NCBI RefSeq assembly: GCF_019402665.1
Contig: NZ_VSST01000019.1
Location: 1-64,000, forward strand
Reading direction: 5' to 3'
Length of the DNA stretch: 64,000 nt
Source: Bradyrhizobium canariense
Lineage (GTDB): Bacteria; Pseudomonadota; Alphaproteobacteria; Rhizobiales; Xanthobacteraceae
Shown: positions 16,570 through 24,365 of the stretch, piece by piece
Layout: each line of letters begins with the position of its first letter
Numbering within the stretch: the first letter of the stretch is position 1
The notes under the pieces: model-generated
Told to the model about the DNA's origin: nothing
What the model saw: only the letters and a program-made list of their open reading frames with translations
Database searches by the model: none
Translations under genes and position numbers: made by a program

Positions 16570-17604
16570 CTATCCCGCCAGCGCCACATCCGCCGCCGTC
16601 CGGGTCCAGCCCAGCGCCGGCGCGACCTTCTCCGCGACCAGCTCGATCGAGCGCAGGATATGGGGATGCGGGGCATCGACCGAATGCGCCTGGAAGACGA
16701 GATCGGTCACCCGCTCCAGCGTGGCGTCGGCGCGGAGCGAAGCGATGACGTCGTCGGCCGCGCCGACATGGGTGTCGAACGCTGCGATCATCTCCTCGAG
16801 CGTCTCGCCCGGCTTGGCGTGGCCGCCCTTGAGGAATTGCGGCAGCGCGCGCCGCAGCCCGATACCGGCAAGGCGCAGCGCCTCGGTGCGGTCGTCGGCG
16901 ACGAAGATGGTGCGCGAGGCCATGATGCGGGGTTCGCGTCCCGGCGGCAGTGCTTCGAGGTAGGCATCGATGACCGGATTCTGAATCTCGGCCAGCGTTG
17001 CCTTCGGCGCCTCCTTGGTTCGAGGCTGGGTGCGCGACAGCAACAGGCCATCGCCTGCCTTGCCGGCACGCGCGCCGCCCGCAACGGAGAACGTCGCCTG
17101 CCAGATCCGGTTGTCCAATTGCGGCCGCTGCGGATAGAGCGTGTCGCCACCGTCGAGCGGCTTGCCGACCAGCGCCGTGCGGACGATTTCCAGATTGCGC
17201 GCAAAGATCTCGTTGCGCTGGGCGCTGTCGAGGCCGAAGGCGGCAAAGGCCGAGGGATTGCCGCCGGTGCCGACACCGAGCTCGAAGCGACCATTGCAGA
17301 GCAGATCGAGCACCGCAGCGTCCTCCGCCACCCTGACCGCATTCTCCAGCGGCAAGGTGACGATGCCGGTGCCGAGCCGGATGCGCGAGGTTTGGGCTGC
17401 GACGTAACCGAGGAAAGTAAAGGGCGACGGCAGGCCGCCCTCGCGCTCGTGGAAATGGTGCTGCGCGATCCATGCGGAATCGAGGCCCGCTTTCTCGGCG
17501 CGCACGATCTGCTCGGCCGCGAAGCGATATCGGTCGGCGGGCGGGGCGTCGTCGAGAAGCCGTGTGAAAAAGCCCAGGCGTTTCAGGTTTGCTAAGCGTT
17601 TCAT
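16570..17604 (-). CDS. Luciferase-like FMN-dependent monooxygenase (KPN_01858-like)
   Basis: A 344-residue TIM-barrel flavin monooxygenase of the bacterial luciferase family, which uses FMNH2 and O2 to oxidise organic substrates (e.g. sulfonates, long-chain alkanes, amines). Family marks: LDSAWIAQHHFHEREGG (residues about 37-53, the QHHF motif), SRIRLGTGIVTLPLENAVRVAED, NGRFELGVGTGGNPSAFAAFG (GxGxG flavin loop). The FMN reductase partner is not in the window. It heads a seven-gene operon with two CMD proteins and an ABC importer; this suggests that the imported compound is oxidised by the monooxygenase. The ATG at 17604 follows AGGGG; upstream in-frame codons are not conserved-looking. Confidence 0.85.
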   Translation of the reverse strand: MKRLANLKRLGFFTRLLDDAPPADRYRFAAEQIVRAEKAGLDSAWIAQHHFHEREGGLPSPFTFLGYVAAQTSRIRLGTGIVTLPLENAVRVAEDAAVLDLLCNGRFELGVGTGGNPSAFAAFGLDSAQRNEIFARNLEIVRTALVGKPLDGGDTLYPQRPQLDNRIWQATFSVAGGARAGKAGDGLLLSRTQPRTKEAPKATLAEIQNPVIDAYLEALPPGREPRIMASRTIFVADDRTEALRLAGIGLRRALPQFLKGGHAKPGETLEEMIAAFDTHVGAADDVIASLRADATLERVTDLVFQAHSVDAPHPHILRSIELVAEKVAPALGWTRTAADVALAG

Positions 17605-17740
17605 ACGACCCCTGCAAGGCGAGGATGGGCCCCGATGATGTCGGTTGCCGCAGTTCCAGACAAGCGGGCATTGCGCAGGGCTCGTACGCAAGGCTGCCCG
17701 CCGGGATCGCCCTGAGCTGAACTTTGGCTGGGCAGACTGC

Positions 17741-18523
17741 CTACCAGCTCGGCAGTACCGCGCCCTTGAACTTGGTCAGGACGAACTCCTTCACCTCCGC
17801 CGTGTGATAGCTGTCTACCAGCACCTTGACCCAGGGCTTGTCCTTGTCGACCGTGCGAACGGCGATGAGATTGACGTAGGGACCCTTCGGGTCCTCGCGC
17901 AGGATCGGATCCTTGACGGGATCGAGGCCCGCCTGGGTTGCATAATTGGTGTTGATCGCGGCGGCGTCGACGTCGTCGAGCGCGCGCGGCGCCTGCGCCG
18001 CGTCGACCTCGATGAACTTCAGCTTCTTTGGATTCTCGGCGATATCAAGCACCGTCGGCTTGAAGCCCGTGCCGTCCTTCAGCTTGATCACGCCCTTGTC
18101 GCGCAGCAGCAGCAGCACGCGGCCGCCATTGGTCGGATCGTTCGGGATCGAGACCTTGCCGCCCTCGGGGATGTCGGCGAAGGCCTTGTGCTTCTTGGAA
18201 TAGACGCCGATCGGGAAATTCACGGTCAGGCCGACGGCTTCGATCTTGTAGCCACGGTCCGCCTTCTGGTTGTCCAGATAAGGCTGGTTCTGGAACGAAT
18301 TGGCCTGGATCTCGCCGGCCTCGAGCGCGGCGTTCGGCACGACGTAGTCGGAGAATTCGATGAGCTGGATGTCGAGACCCTGCTTGGCGGCGATCGGCTT
18401 CACGGCCTCGAAAATCTGGGCGTGCGGCCCCGGCGTCACGCCGATCTTGATGGTCTCGGCCGAGGCGCCCGCCGACCACGCGACGAGGACGGCAGAAAGG
18501 ATCAAGGGGAGGCGAAACGACAT
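17741..18523 (-). CDS. MetQ/NlpA-family substrate-binding protein
   Basis: A 260-residue binding protein of the NlpA/MetQ (Lipoprotein_9) family. After the signal peptide SFRLPLILSAVLVAWSAGASA, the mature protein begins ETIKIGVTPGPHAQIFEAVK, then ELIEFSDYVVPNAALEAGEI-like core (QLIEFSDYVVPNAALEAGEI), FQNQPYLDNQK and SIPNDPTNGGRVLLLL, all hallmark segments. There is no lipobox cysteine, unlike classical MetQ. No metN or metI lies nearby, so it either serves a distant MetNI or belongs functionally to the operon 136 bp downstream. The start region contains three 15-bp tandem repeats that each encode METKI; I chose the ATG at 18523, which has GGAG 6 bases upstream. Confidence 0.85.
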   Translation of the reverse strand: MSFRLPLILSAVLVAWSAGASAETIKIGVTPGPHAQIFEAVKPIAAKQGLDIQLIEFSDYVVPNAALEAGEIQANSFQNQPYLDNQKADRGYKIEAVGLTVNFPIGVYSKKHKAFADIPEGGKVSIPNDPTNGGRVLLLLRDKGVIKLKDGTGFKPTVLDIAENPKKLKFIEVDAAQAPRALDDVDAAAINTNYATQAGLDPVKDPILREDPKGPYVNLIAVRTVDKDKPWVKVLVDSYHTAEVKEFVLTKFKGAVLPSW

Positions 18524-18568
18524 CTTGGTCTCCATGATCTTGGTCTCCATGATCTTGGTCTCCATGAC
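18524..18568. repeat. Triplicate 15-bp tandem repeat at a start site
   Basis: Three head-to-tail copies of CATGATCTTGGTCTC-type units (minus strand ATGGAGACCAAGATC). Each copy contains both an ATG and a GGAG, so each supplies a ribosome-binding site for the next start. The remaining bases to 18842 (about 270 bp) show no gene. Confidence 0.85.
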
Positions 18569-18842
18569 TCAGCGGCAACGATTGGAACCGTATTCGCTTC
18601 TCTATGTGGCGAAATCAATGAAATGGAAATCCATATTGGATGCCGGCAGCGGCAGACACCTTCTCAATTCGATACCAATCGCGAAACGAATTTACAGAGA
18701 TTAGGAATGCTCTGCGCAAGCGTGACGGGCATCATGGCGCAACAACAGCCGGAGAGCGAAAATGGCGGCGAGATAGCAGCAGGCAATCCAGCCGGGATTT
18801 CGGTGCTGGTTGTCGGTGTTGCCAGCATCAGATGATCTGCGC

Positions 18843-20288
18843 CTACTCGGACCGCCAGGTCGACGGCGACAGCATGATCAGGACACAGATCACGGCATAG
18901 GCGGCGAGCGATGCCGTCACCATGGTGGCGAGCCCCGCCATGCCGGCGCCGAAGCTTGCCACCGCGATCCAGCCGCCGCCGGCCGCGATCAGGATGCGCG
19001 CGACCGAGGACGCGAGCGGGCCGATGGCGCGGCCGGTGCCTTGCACGGCGAACGACGTCACGAAGCCGAAGCCGAGTGCGACGTAGGCCGGCGCGACGAT
19101 GCGCAAGTAGGTCATGCCTTCGCGCACCACCTCGGCATCGTGACTGAAGAGATTGAGCCAGGCCGTCGGGAAGATCGCCACCAAAAGGCCGATCGTGCCG
19201 GTCATAACCATGCCGACAACGCCGCTGATCCAGCCAATGCGACGTGCCCGCGCCGTCTGTCCCGCGCCCATGTTGACGCCGACCATCGTTAGCGTCGCGG
19301 TGCTGATGCCGAACAGCAGCGGGATCATGATGTAGTCGAGCCGGGAGGCGATGCCGTAGCCGGCGAGCGCGGAGGTGCCGAACAGGCCGACCGCGCCGGT
19401 GACGAGAATGACGGTGAGATTGGTCAGCACCGCATTGAAGGCGGTGGGAATGCCGACCTTCAGCATGTCACCGAAGATTTTTGCGCGGAGCGGCACGATG
19501 TGCAGCTTGAGGCCGGTCGCGCCTGAGGCCATGTAGCGCAGCAGAAACAGCATCGCCGCGCCGTAATAGAGGCCGAAGGCGATGCCCGCGCCGCCGATGC
19601 CGAACCGCGGGATCGGTCCCAGACCGAAGATCAGCGCCGGCGACACCGGAATCGTCACGATCGCGCCGACCAGCGTCACCAGCGCGGGCACCTTGACATT
19701 GCCCGCGCCGCGTAGCGCCGCCGCCTGGAGATTGACGATCCAGACCGGGATGGCGCCGGCGAACAGATAGTTGGAATAGGTGGTGGCCGCAGCGAGGGCA
19801 CCGTCGGCGCCGCCAAGGGCGCGGTAGAGATGCGGACCGCCGACGATGACGCCGAGCGTGAACACGCCGCCGGCAATCATCGCGAGCACCACGGCATGAA
19901 ACAACGCGGCTTCGGCATCGTCGCGGCGGCCGGCACCGACCGCGCGCGCGACCGAGGAGGCAACGCCGCTGCCGAAGCCGCCATTCGACATCATGGTCAT
20001 CAGCATGAAGATCGGGAACACGAGCGCCGCACCGGCCAGCGAATCGGTGCCGAGGAAGCCGACATAATAGGCTTCCGCGATGTTGACCGCGGTTTGCGCC
20101 ACCAGGACGGTCACGGTCGGCAGCGCGAGCCGGAGCAGCGTCGGCAGGATCGGCGCCGTCAGCAGCGCTGCGCGCCGCTGCTCGGCCGCGCCTGGTGTTG
20201 ATGCCGCCACTTGGCGGAGCGGAGCGGTGGCGCGAGCCACGATCTGCGGGGCGGACAAGGCCGGCGCGGCGGCATCCTCGACTGACAT
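18843..20288 (-). CDS. MATE-family multidrug/sodium antiporter
   Basis: A 481-residue exporter with twelve predicted membrane helices in two MatE repeats. Typical segments are LALPTVTVLVAQTAVNIAE (TM1), GTDSLAGAALVFPIFMLM, and in the second half FGTSALAGYGIASRLDYIM and MVGVNMGAGQTARARR, the MATE internal repeat signature (GxxxGAxxxxxA). It extrudes cationic or aromatic compounds using Na+ or H+. The ATG at 20288 with AGGGA upstream is preferred; an in-frame ATG at 20351 would put the start inside the operator palindrome. The divergent TetR gene is the probable repressor. Confidence 0.88.
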   Translation of the reverse strand: MSVEDAAAPALSAPQIVARATAPLRQVAASTPGAAEQRRAALLTAPILPTLLRLALPTVTVLVAQTAVNIAEAYYVGFLGTDSLAGAALVFPIFMLMTMMSNGGFGSGVASSVARAVGAGRRDDAEAALFHAVVLAMIAGGVFTLGVIVGGPHLYRALGGADGALAAATTYSNYLFAGAIPVWIVNLQAAALRGAGNVKVPALVTLVGAIVTIPVSPALIFGLGPIPRFGIGGAGIAFGLYYGAAMLFLLRYMASGATGLKLHIVPLRAKIFGDMLKVGIPTAFNAVLTNLTVILVTGAVGLFGTSALAGYGIASRLDYIMIPLLFGISTATLTMVGVNMGAGQTARARRIGWISGVVGMVMTGTIGLLVAIFPTAWLNLFSHDAEVVREGMTYLRIVAPAYVALGFGFVTSFAVQGTGRAIGPLASSVARILIAAGGGWIAVASFGAGMAGLATMVTASLAAYAVICVLIMLSPSTWRSE

Positions 20289-20332
20289 GGGTTCGATCCC
20301 TGGGGTCCCGAAGGGCCGCCGCCGATCGGCCG

Positions 20333-20381
20333 CCCATTGCATTATGTTCATAATGTATTATTATGATCATAATGCAATGGG
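20333..20381. promoter_or_regulatory. Composite TetR operator, 49-bp dyad
   Basis: Perfect 14-bp outer arms CCCATTGCATTATG (20333-20346) and CATAATGCAATGGG (20368-20381). Within it are two operator-like copies, CATTATGTTCATAATG (20340-20355) and TATTATGATCATAATG (20359-20374), 19 bp apart. It lies between the divergent MATE and tetR genes and covers the likely promoters of both. Confidence 0.8.
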
Positions 20382-20424
20382 CCCGGCCTCACGATTTTGT
20401 GGCGGGGTCGCGCAGGAGGCGGGA

Positions 20425-21009
20425 TTGGCGCGCTACGACAAGGGACACAGGGACACGACGCGGCGGCACATCATCGACGTCGCCTCTTCGCAGTTCCGCG
20501 AGAGCGGCATCGCCGCGGTCGGCCTCGCCGGCATCATGGCGGAAGCGGGCCTGACCAACGGCGCCTTCTACACGCATTTCGCTTCCAAGGAGGATCTGGT
20601 ACGCGCGGTGCTGATCGACGCCCTGGAGCGGCGCGAGCAGAGGCACAAGGACAATCTTGCAAACGGCGTCGCGCTCGAGGAAACGATCCGCGACTACCTC
20701 TCCCCGCGCCATCGCGACCGCGCGGGCGCCGGTTGCCCGACCGCAGCCCTTGTCGCCGAAATCGCCCGACATCCCAAGGCGACGCGTGATGCCTTCACCG
20801 AGAAGACGTCGGAGATCATCGCGCTGATGGCGGCGCAGATGCCGGAAGGTCCGGTTGCGGAGCGTCGACGACGCGCGATTTCGGTCTACGCAACCATGGT
20901 CGGCGCGCTGCAATTGTCGCGCGCGGTGAGCGACAGGCAATTGTCGGAGGAAATTCTCGAGAACGCGGTTGGAGCTGCGCTGGCGCTTGCGAATGGGCGG
21001 TTCCCCTAG
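20425..21009 (+). CDS. TetR-family repressor of the divergent MATE exporter
   Basis: A 194-residue regulator. The HTH is at residues about 10-55: TRRHIIDVASSQFRESGIAAVGLAGIMAEAG, then LTNGAFYTHFASKEDLVRAVL (both given in pieces), a classic TetR DNA-binding domain of the AcrR/NemR type (GAFYxHFxSKexL). The ligand domain follows, with a Cys in GAGCPTAALVAEIAR, a conserved position in NemR-like proteins that sense electrophiles. The start is a TTG at 20425, 5 bases after a perfect AGGAGG; an in-frame ATG at 20377 lies in the operator and has no ribosome-binding site. Divergent from the MATE gene with a double palindrome between. Confidence 0.88.
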   Translation: MARYDKGHRDTTRRHIIDVASSQFRESGIAAVGLAGIMAEAGLTNGAFYTHFASKEDLVRAVLIDALERREQRHKDNLANGVALEETIRDYLSPRHRDRAGAGCPTAALVAEIARHPKATRDAFTEKTSEIIALMAAQMPEGPVAERRRRAISVYATMVGALQLSRAVSDRQLSEEILENAVGAALALANGRFP

Positions 21010-21204
21010 CTCGCATTGGATCGCCGCCTTGGGTCTCTCGCGCGGCGATCCAGCTAGCGCCCCTTGGCAGCCATAGCTGCCGTCCCCTACGTTCGTCATT
21101 TCGCCGCAGGGTTTTCTCACCCTGTCGGCATTGCCGCCTCGCCCGTGATGAAACATGATGGGCCTTGGCCGGTGACGACTTGTCTGTGAAGTGGGGATCA
21201 TCCG

Positions 21205-22992
21205 ATGAACGAGAACGAAATCCGCAAGTCCATCGCTGAGGTGAAGCAAGGCAAGCTATCGCGACGTTCGTTCATGCAGACGATGGCTGCGATCGGGATC
21301 GCAGCGCCGGTCGCAAGCCAGATCCTGGTCTGGAATGACATGGCGATGGCGGACGCCACGCTGCCTTACAAGCCGACCAAGGCCGGCGGCGGCGGCCCGC
21401 TCAAGATCCTGCTCTGGCAGGCCCCGACGCTGCTCAATCCGCATTTCGCGCTCGGCACCAAGGACCAGATCGCCTCGCGCGTCTTCTTCGAGCCGCTCGC
21501 CGGCTGGGACAAGGAGGGCAACCTCGTCCCCTGCCTCGCGGCCGAGGCTCCATCCAAGCAGAACGGCGGCCTTTCGCCGGACGGCCTGAGCGTGACCTGG
21601 AAACTGAAACAGGGCGTGAGGTGGCATGACGGCAAGCCCTTCACTGCCGACGATGTCGTCTTCACCTGGCAATACGCCTCGGATCTCGCGACCGCGGCGT
21701 ACACCACGGGTTCCTACAAGGACATCACGGTCGAGAAGATCGACGACCACACCGTCAAGGTACTGTTCAAGGCGCCGACGCCGTTCTGGGCCGATCCCTT
21801 CGTCGGCTCGGTCGGTCCGATCCTGCCGAAGCATCATTTCGGCGATTATGTCGGCGCGAAGTCGCGCGAAGCGCCCGGCAATCTGAAGCCGGTCGGCACT
21901 GGTCCCTACAAATTCGTCGAGTTCAAGCCGGGCGACCTGATCCGGGCCGAACGCAATCCCGACTATCACGTCAAGAACCAGCCGCATTTCGACACGCTCG
22001 AAATCAAGGGCGGCGGCGATGCGGTATCCGCGGCGCGCGCCGTGCTGCAGACCGGCGAATATGACTACGCCTGGAACATGCAAGTGGAGGAGGAGGTCCT
22101 CAAACGCATGGAGGCCAGCGGCAAGGGCAAGCTCGACGTCACGCCGTCAGGCAATGTCGAGTTCATCATCCTCAACACGACCGATCCGTGGACCGAGGTG
22201 GACGGCGAGCGCTCCAGCCCCAAGACCAAGCACCCGACGCTGTCCGATCCCGCCGTTCGCCGCGCGATGAACTTGCTGATCGACCGCGAGTCGATCCAGA
22301 AGTTCATTTACGGGCGCGGCGGCGTCGCCACCGCGAGCTTCGTCAACGCACCCAAACAGTTCAAGTCGGCCAAGCTGAAATACGAGTTCGACGTCGACAA
22401 GGCCAACAAGGTCCTGGATGACGCCGGCTGGGCAAAGGGCGCGGACGGCATCCGCGAGAAGGACGGCAAGAAGCTCAAATTCGTCTTCCAGACTTCGACC
22501 AATGCGCCGCGTCAGAAGACGCAAGCCATCATCAAGCAGGCCTGCCAGAAGGCCGGCATCGAGATCGAAATCAAGGCGGTCACGGCATCGGTGTTCTTCT
22601 CGTCCGACGTCGGCAACCCCGACACCTACTCGAAGTTCTATGCCGACATGGAGATGTACAACACGACGCAGCCGCAGCCCGACCCGGAGCGCTTCCTGAA
22701 CCAATGCGTCTCCTGGGAGATTTCCAACAAGGACAACAAATGGCTCGGCCGCAACGTCTCGCGCTGGTCCGATCCCGAGGCCGACAAGGCCTACAAGGCC
22801 GCCCAGAACGAGCTCGATCCGGTCAAGCGGGCCGCGCTGCTGATCAAGGTCGACGAAACTTTTTGCGAGGCCAACGTGTTCCTGCCGCTTCTATCCCGCA
22901 ACATCGTCAACGCAGGGGTCAACAATCTCATGGTCGACATGTCAGGCTGGGACGTCACGACCTGGAATCTGGCGAGTTGGTACCGCAGCTGA
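21205..22992 (+). CDS. Peptide/nickel-type ABC transporter substrate-binding protein (SBP_bac_5)
   Basis: A 595-residue periplasmic binding protein of the DppA/OppA cluster C. The N-terminus carries a twin-arginine signal (KLSRRSFMQTMAAIGIAAPVA), cleaved near AMADA. Recognisable family segments are LKQGVRWHDGKPFTADDVVFTW, GTGPYKFVEFKPGDLIRAERNPDY (each a standard SBP_bac_5 signature) and DPAVRRAMNLLIDRESI. It is longer than DppA (about 535). No permease or ATPase is adjacent, so it is an orphan or the transporter sits elsewhere. A weak GGGG precedes the ATG. The neighbouring intergenic part upstream (21010-21204) shows only a small GGCAGC/GCTGCC hairpin. Confidence 0.9.
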   Translation: MNENEIRKSIAEVKQGKLSRRSFMQTMAAIGIAAPVASQILVWNDMAMADATLPYKPTKAGGGGPLKILLWQAPTLLNPHFALGTKDQIASRVFFEPLAGWDKEGNLVPCLAAEAPSKQNGGLSPDGLSVTWKLKQGVRWHDGKPFTADDVVFTWQYASDLATAAYTTGSYKDITVEKIDDHTVKVLFKAPTPFWADPFVGSVGPILPKHHFGDYVGAKSREAPGNLKPVGTGPYKFVEFKPGDLIRAERNPDYHVKNQPHFDTLEIKGGGDAVSAARAVLQTGEYDYAWNMQVEEEVLKRMEASGKGKLDVTPSGNVEFIILNTTDPWTEVDGERSSPKTKHPTLSDPAVRRAMNLLIDRESIQKFIYGRGGVATASFVNAPKQFKSAKLKYEFDVDKANKVLDDAGWAKGADGIREKDGKKLKFVFQTSTNAPRQKTQAIIKQACQKAGIEIEIKAVTASVFFSSDVGNPDTYSKFYADMEMYNTTQPQPDPERFLNQCVSWEISNKDNKWLGRNVSRWSDPEADKAYKAAQNELDPVKRAALLIKVDETFCEANVFLPLLSRNIVNAGVNNLMVDMSGWDVTTWNLASWYRS

Positions 22993-23030
22993 CGCTTTCC
23001 AGCTCAATTGCCAGTTCAATCCTTGCGAGC

Positions 23031-23216
23031 TCAATCCCTGCCGGCGAATTGACGGTCGAGGTTTGACGCAGTGTCTGCGCTTCTCAGCCGCTTCATCAGC
23101 TCATCCCGCTCCTTGCCGTCGGGCAACGCCTCGGCCTTTTCGCGGATGGTCCTGGTGAACTCTGCAAGCCGCTCTTGAAGCGTGGTGGTTTGCTGAACGC
23201 GACGCCGCCTGTGCAC
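23031..23216 (-). CDS. Small conserved helical protein
   Basis: A 61-residue charged helical protein (TTTLQERLAEFTRTIREKAE, LPDGKERDELMKRLRSADTA). The GTG start at 23216 is preceded by GGAG at 8 bases. Short proteins with this LQERL...ADTASxLD pattern recur in Bradyrhizobium to my memory; function unknown. It lies at the edge of the stress island. Confidence 0.65.
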   Translation of the reverse strand: MHRRRRVQQTTTLQERLAEFTRTIREKAEALPDGKERDELMKRLRSADTASNLDRQFAGRD

Positions 23217-23431
23217 GATCGGGTCTCCATGTCATGGCACCATGCGGTGCCTTTCCGCATGGCCGATGATAAGAGCGAGCGCAGCCATGTCTGCATCAAA
23301 TGATATAGTTCAAGCCATTTGGTGCCGACGCCCTTTGTGCACATGTGAACAGTCGGAGCTGCCTTCAGCTGCCGGTCCGGAACGAAAATGACGGCTGTTA
23401 CATTGACGCGGCGAGACAGCACGGACGCGCC

Positions 23432-23512
23432 ATGGGCAAGATATTGATCAGCACCGCCGTCGTAAGCCTGGCGCTCATCATTGCCTTCGCGGTCTATGTC
23501 ATCACTCTGTGA
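23432..23512 (+). CDS. Possible 26-residue membrane peptide
   Basis: The frame encodes a short Met-Gly-Lys start followed by one strongly hydrophobic helix (ISTAVVSLALIIAFAVYVIT) and a stop. The hydrophobicity pattern argues for a single-pass membrane peptide, but the Shine-Dalgarno is weak. Apart from this, 23217-23552 holds nothing I can support. Confidence 0.3.
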   Translation: MGKILISTAVVSLALIIAFAVYVITL

Positions 23513-23552
23513 ATTGCCGACAGCAGAAGCCAATGATGGTGCGGCTCGGACA

Positions 23553-23726
23553 TCACCCGCGCGCGCAGCAATCGACCAACAGGCCCCAGATCCGCTGCGC
23601 CTCGGCCGGCTTGCGGGCTTCGAGCCCCTTCTCCGGGTCGGACTGCGAGTGGCCCGCCACCGGGTGCGTTTCGCGCGGCACGATCCATCTCTGGGAGATC
23701 GGGTCGTACCATTTTCCGATCATCAT
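23553..23726 (-). CDS. Small hypothetical protein
   Basis: A 57-residue protein starting MIGKWYDPISQRWIVPRETH. Codon third positions are strongly GC-rich, as in real genes of the window, and the sequence is not low-complexity. No family recognised. A GTG at 23780 would add 18 residues. It is in the small-protein part of the stress island. Confidence 0.5.
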   Translation of the reverse strand: MMIGKWYDPISQRWIVPRETHPVAGHSQSDPEKGLEARKPAEAQRIWGLLVDCCARG

Positions 23727-23857
23727 TTCAGTCACGCCGATCGACTCACCGATTTGATCCTGGGCGGAGCTACGGCTCACGGGCTTCGTCCAATCCCATT
23801 CGCCGCGCCTCGCCCATTTTACAAATCGGCTTCTTGCCCGATCGTTCCTGCAACGGC

Positions 23858-24052
23858 TCAGCCAGGCCGCGCCGGATGAAGCGTACGGGGATGCCGCTCG
23901 TGCAGCAGCCGCGCGAGCTCTTCCCGCTCCGCTGGCCGTCCCTTCATGGCGGTCTCGAACAGCGCTTCCTGGATGTCGCGGGGCATGTCACCCCAGACGT
24001 CCATCGCCGCTCGTCCGAGCAGGCTCGCAAGATGATCCGCTCCATCGCTCAT
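23858..24052 (-). CDS. Small conserved protein, probable EcfG target
   Basis: A 64-residue protein (DGADHLASLLGRAAMDVWGD, MPRDIQEALFETA). AGGAG lies 7 bases before the ATG. The start is 29 bp from a bidirectional GGAAC-N17-GTT promoter at 24081-24107. Function unknown; I recall similar short proteins in other Bradyrhizobium genomes. Confidence 0.65.
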   Translation of the reverse strand: MSDGADHLASLLGRAAMDVWGDMPRDIQEALFETAMKGRPAEREELARLLHERHPRTLHPARPG

Positions 24053-24080
24053 TCGGCTCTCCTGATCTGGTCACGGGAAT

Positions 24081-24107
24081 GGAACAGCTGCAGCTGTGCG
24101 GCGTTCC
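24081..24107. promoter_or_regulatory. Bidirectional EcfG-type promoter
   Basis: Plus strand GGAAC (24081-24085), 17 bp, GTT (24103-24105) with C before GTT, as in the EcfG consensus GGAAC-N16/17-CGTT. Read from the other side, GTTCC (24103-24107) and AAC (24083-24085) also give GGAAC-N17-GTT. It sits between the small minus-strand gene at 24052 and the DUF892 remnant. Confidence 0.6.
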
Positions 24108-24143
24108 AGTTCCATCATTGACAAGGAGACGTCGTTTACGGGA

Positions 24144-24365
24144 TTCTTCACCAAGGACATCAAATCGATGGAAGACCTGCTGCTGCACGGGCTGCAGGAT
24201 ATCTATTACGCGGAACAGCAGATCCTCAAGGCGCTGCCGAAGATGATCGATAAGGCGACAAACAAGGACCTCGTCGCCGGTCGAGGCGTACTGGTGAAGA
24301 CGTGCTGGGCGTGGCGGCCCTGCTCGCAGGGCTGCCACGTTCTCGTCGCACGTTCGGTCAGATGA
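24144..24365 (+). pseudogene. Truncated DUF892 (YciE/YciF-like ferritin-like) gene
   Basis: The first 43 codons match the start of DUF892 proteins (FFTKDIKSMEDLLLHGLQDI, YYAEQQILKALPKMIDKATN). After KDL at about 24272 the similarity stops and the frame runs out at 24365 without the remaining about 110 residues of the family, so two thirds of the gene is gone. An intact DUF892 domain is present in this window as the tail of the Mn-catalase gene (31200-31700). The EcfG-type promoter in front is still intact. Confidence 0.7.

Noticed and set aside
18843..20370. Reading MATE from the ATG at 20351
   Set aside because: That start lies within the operator palindrome, lacks a ribosome-binding site, and adds 21 residues not typical of MATE proteins.
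23096..23533. A 145-codon minus-strand frame
   Set aside because: It overlaps the 61-residue gene in another frame and lacks coding character; the smaller gene has a better start.
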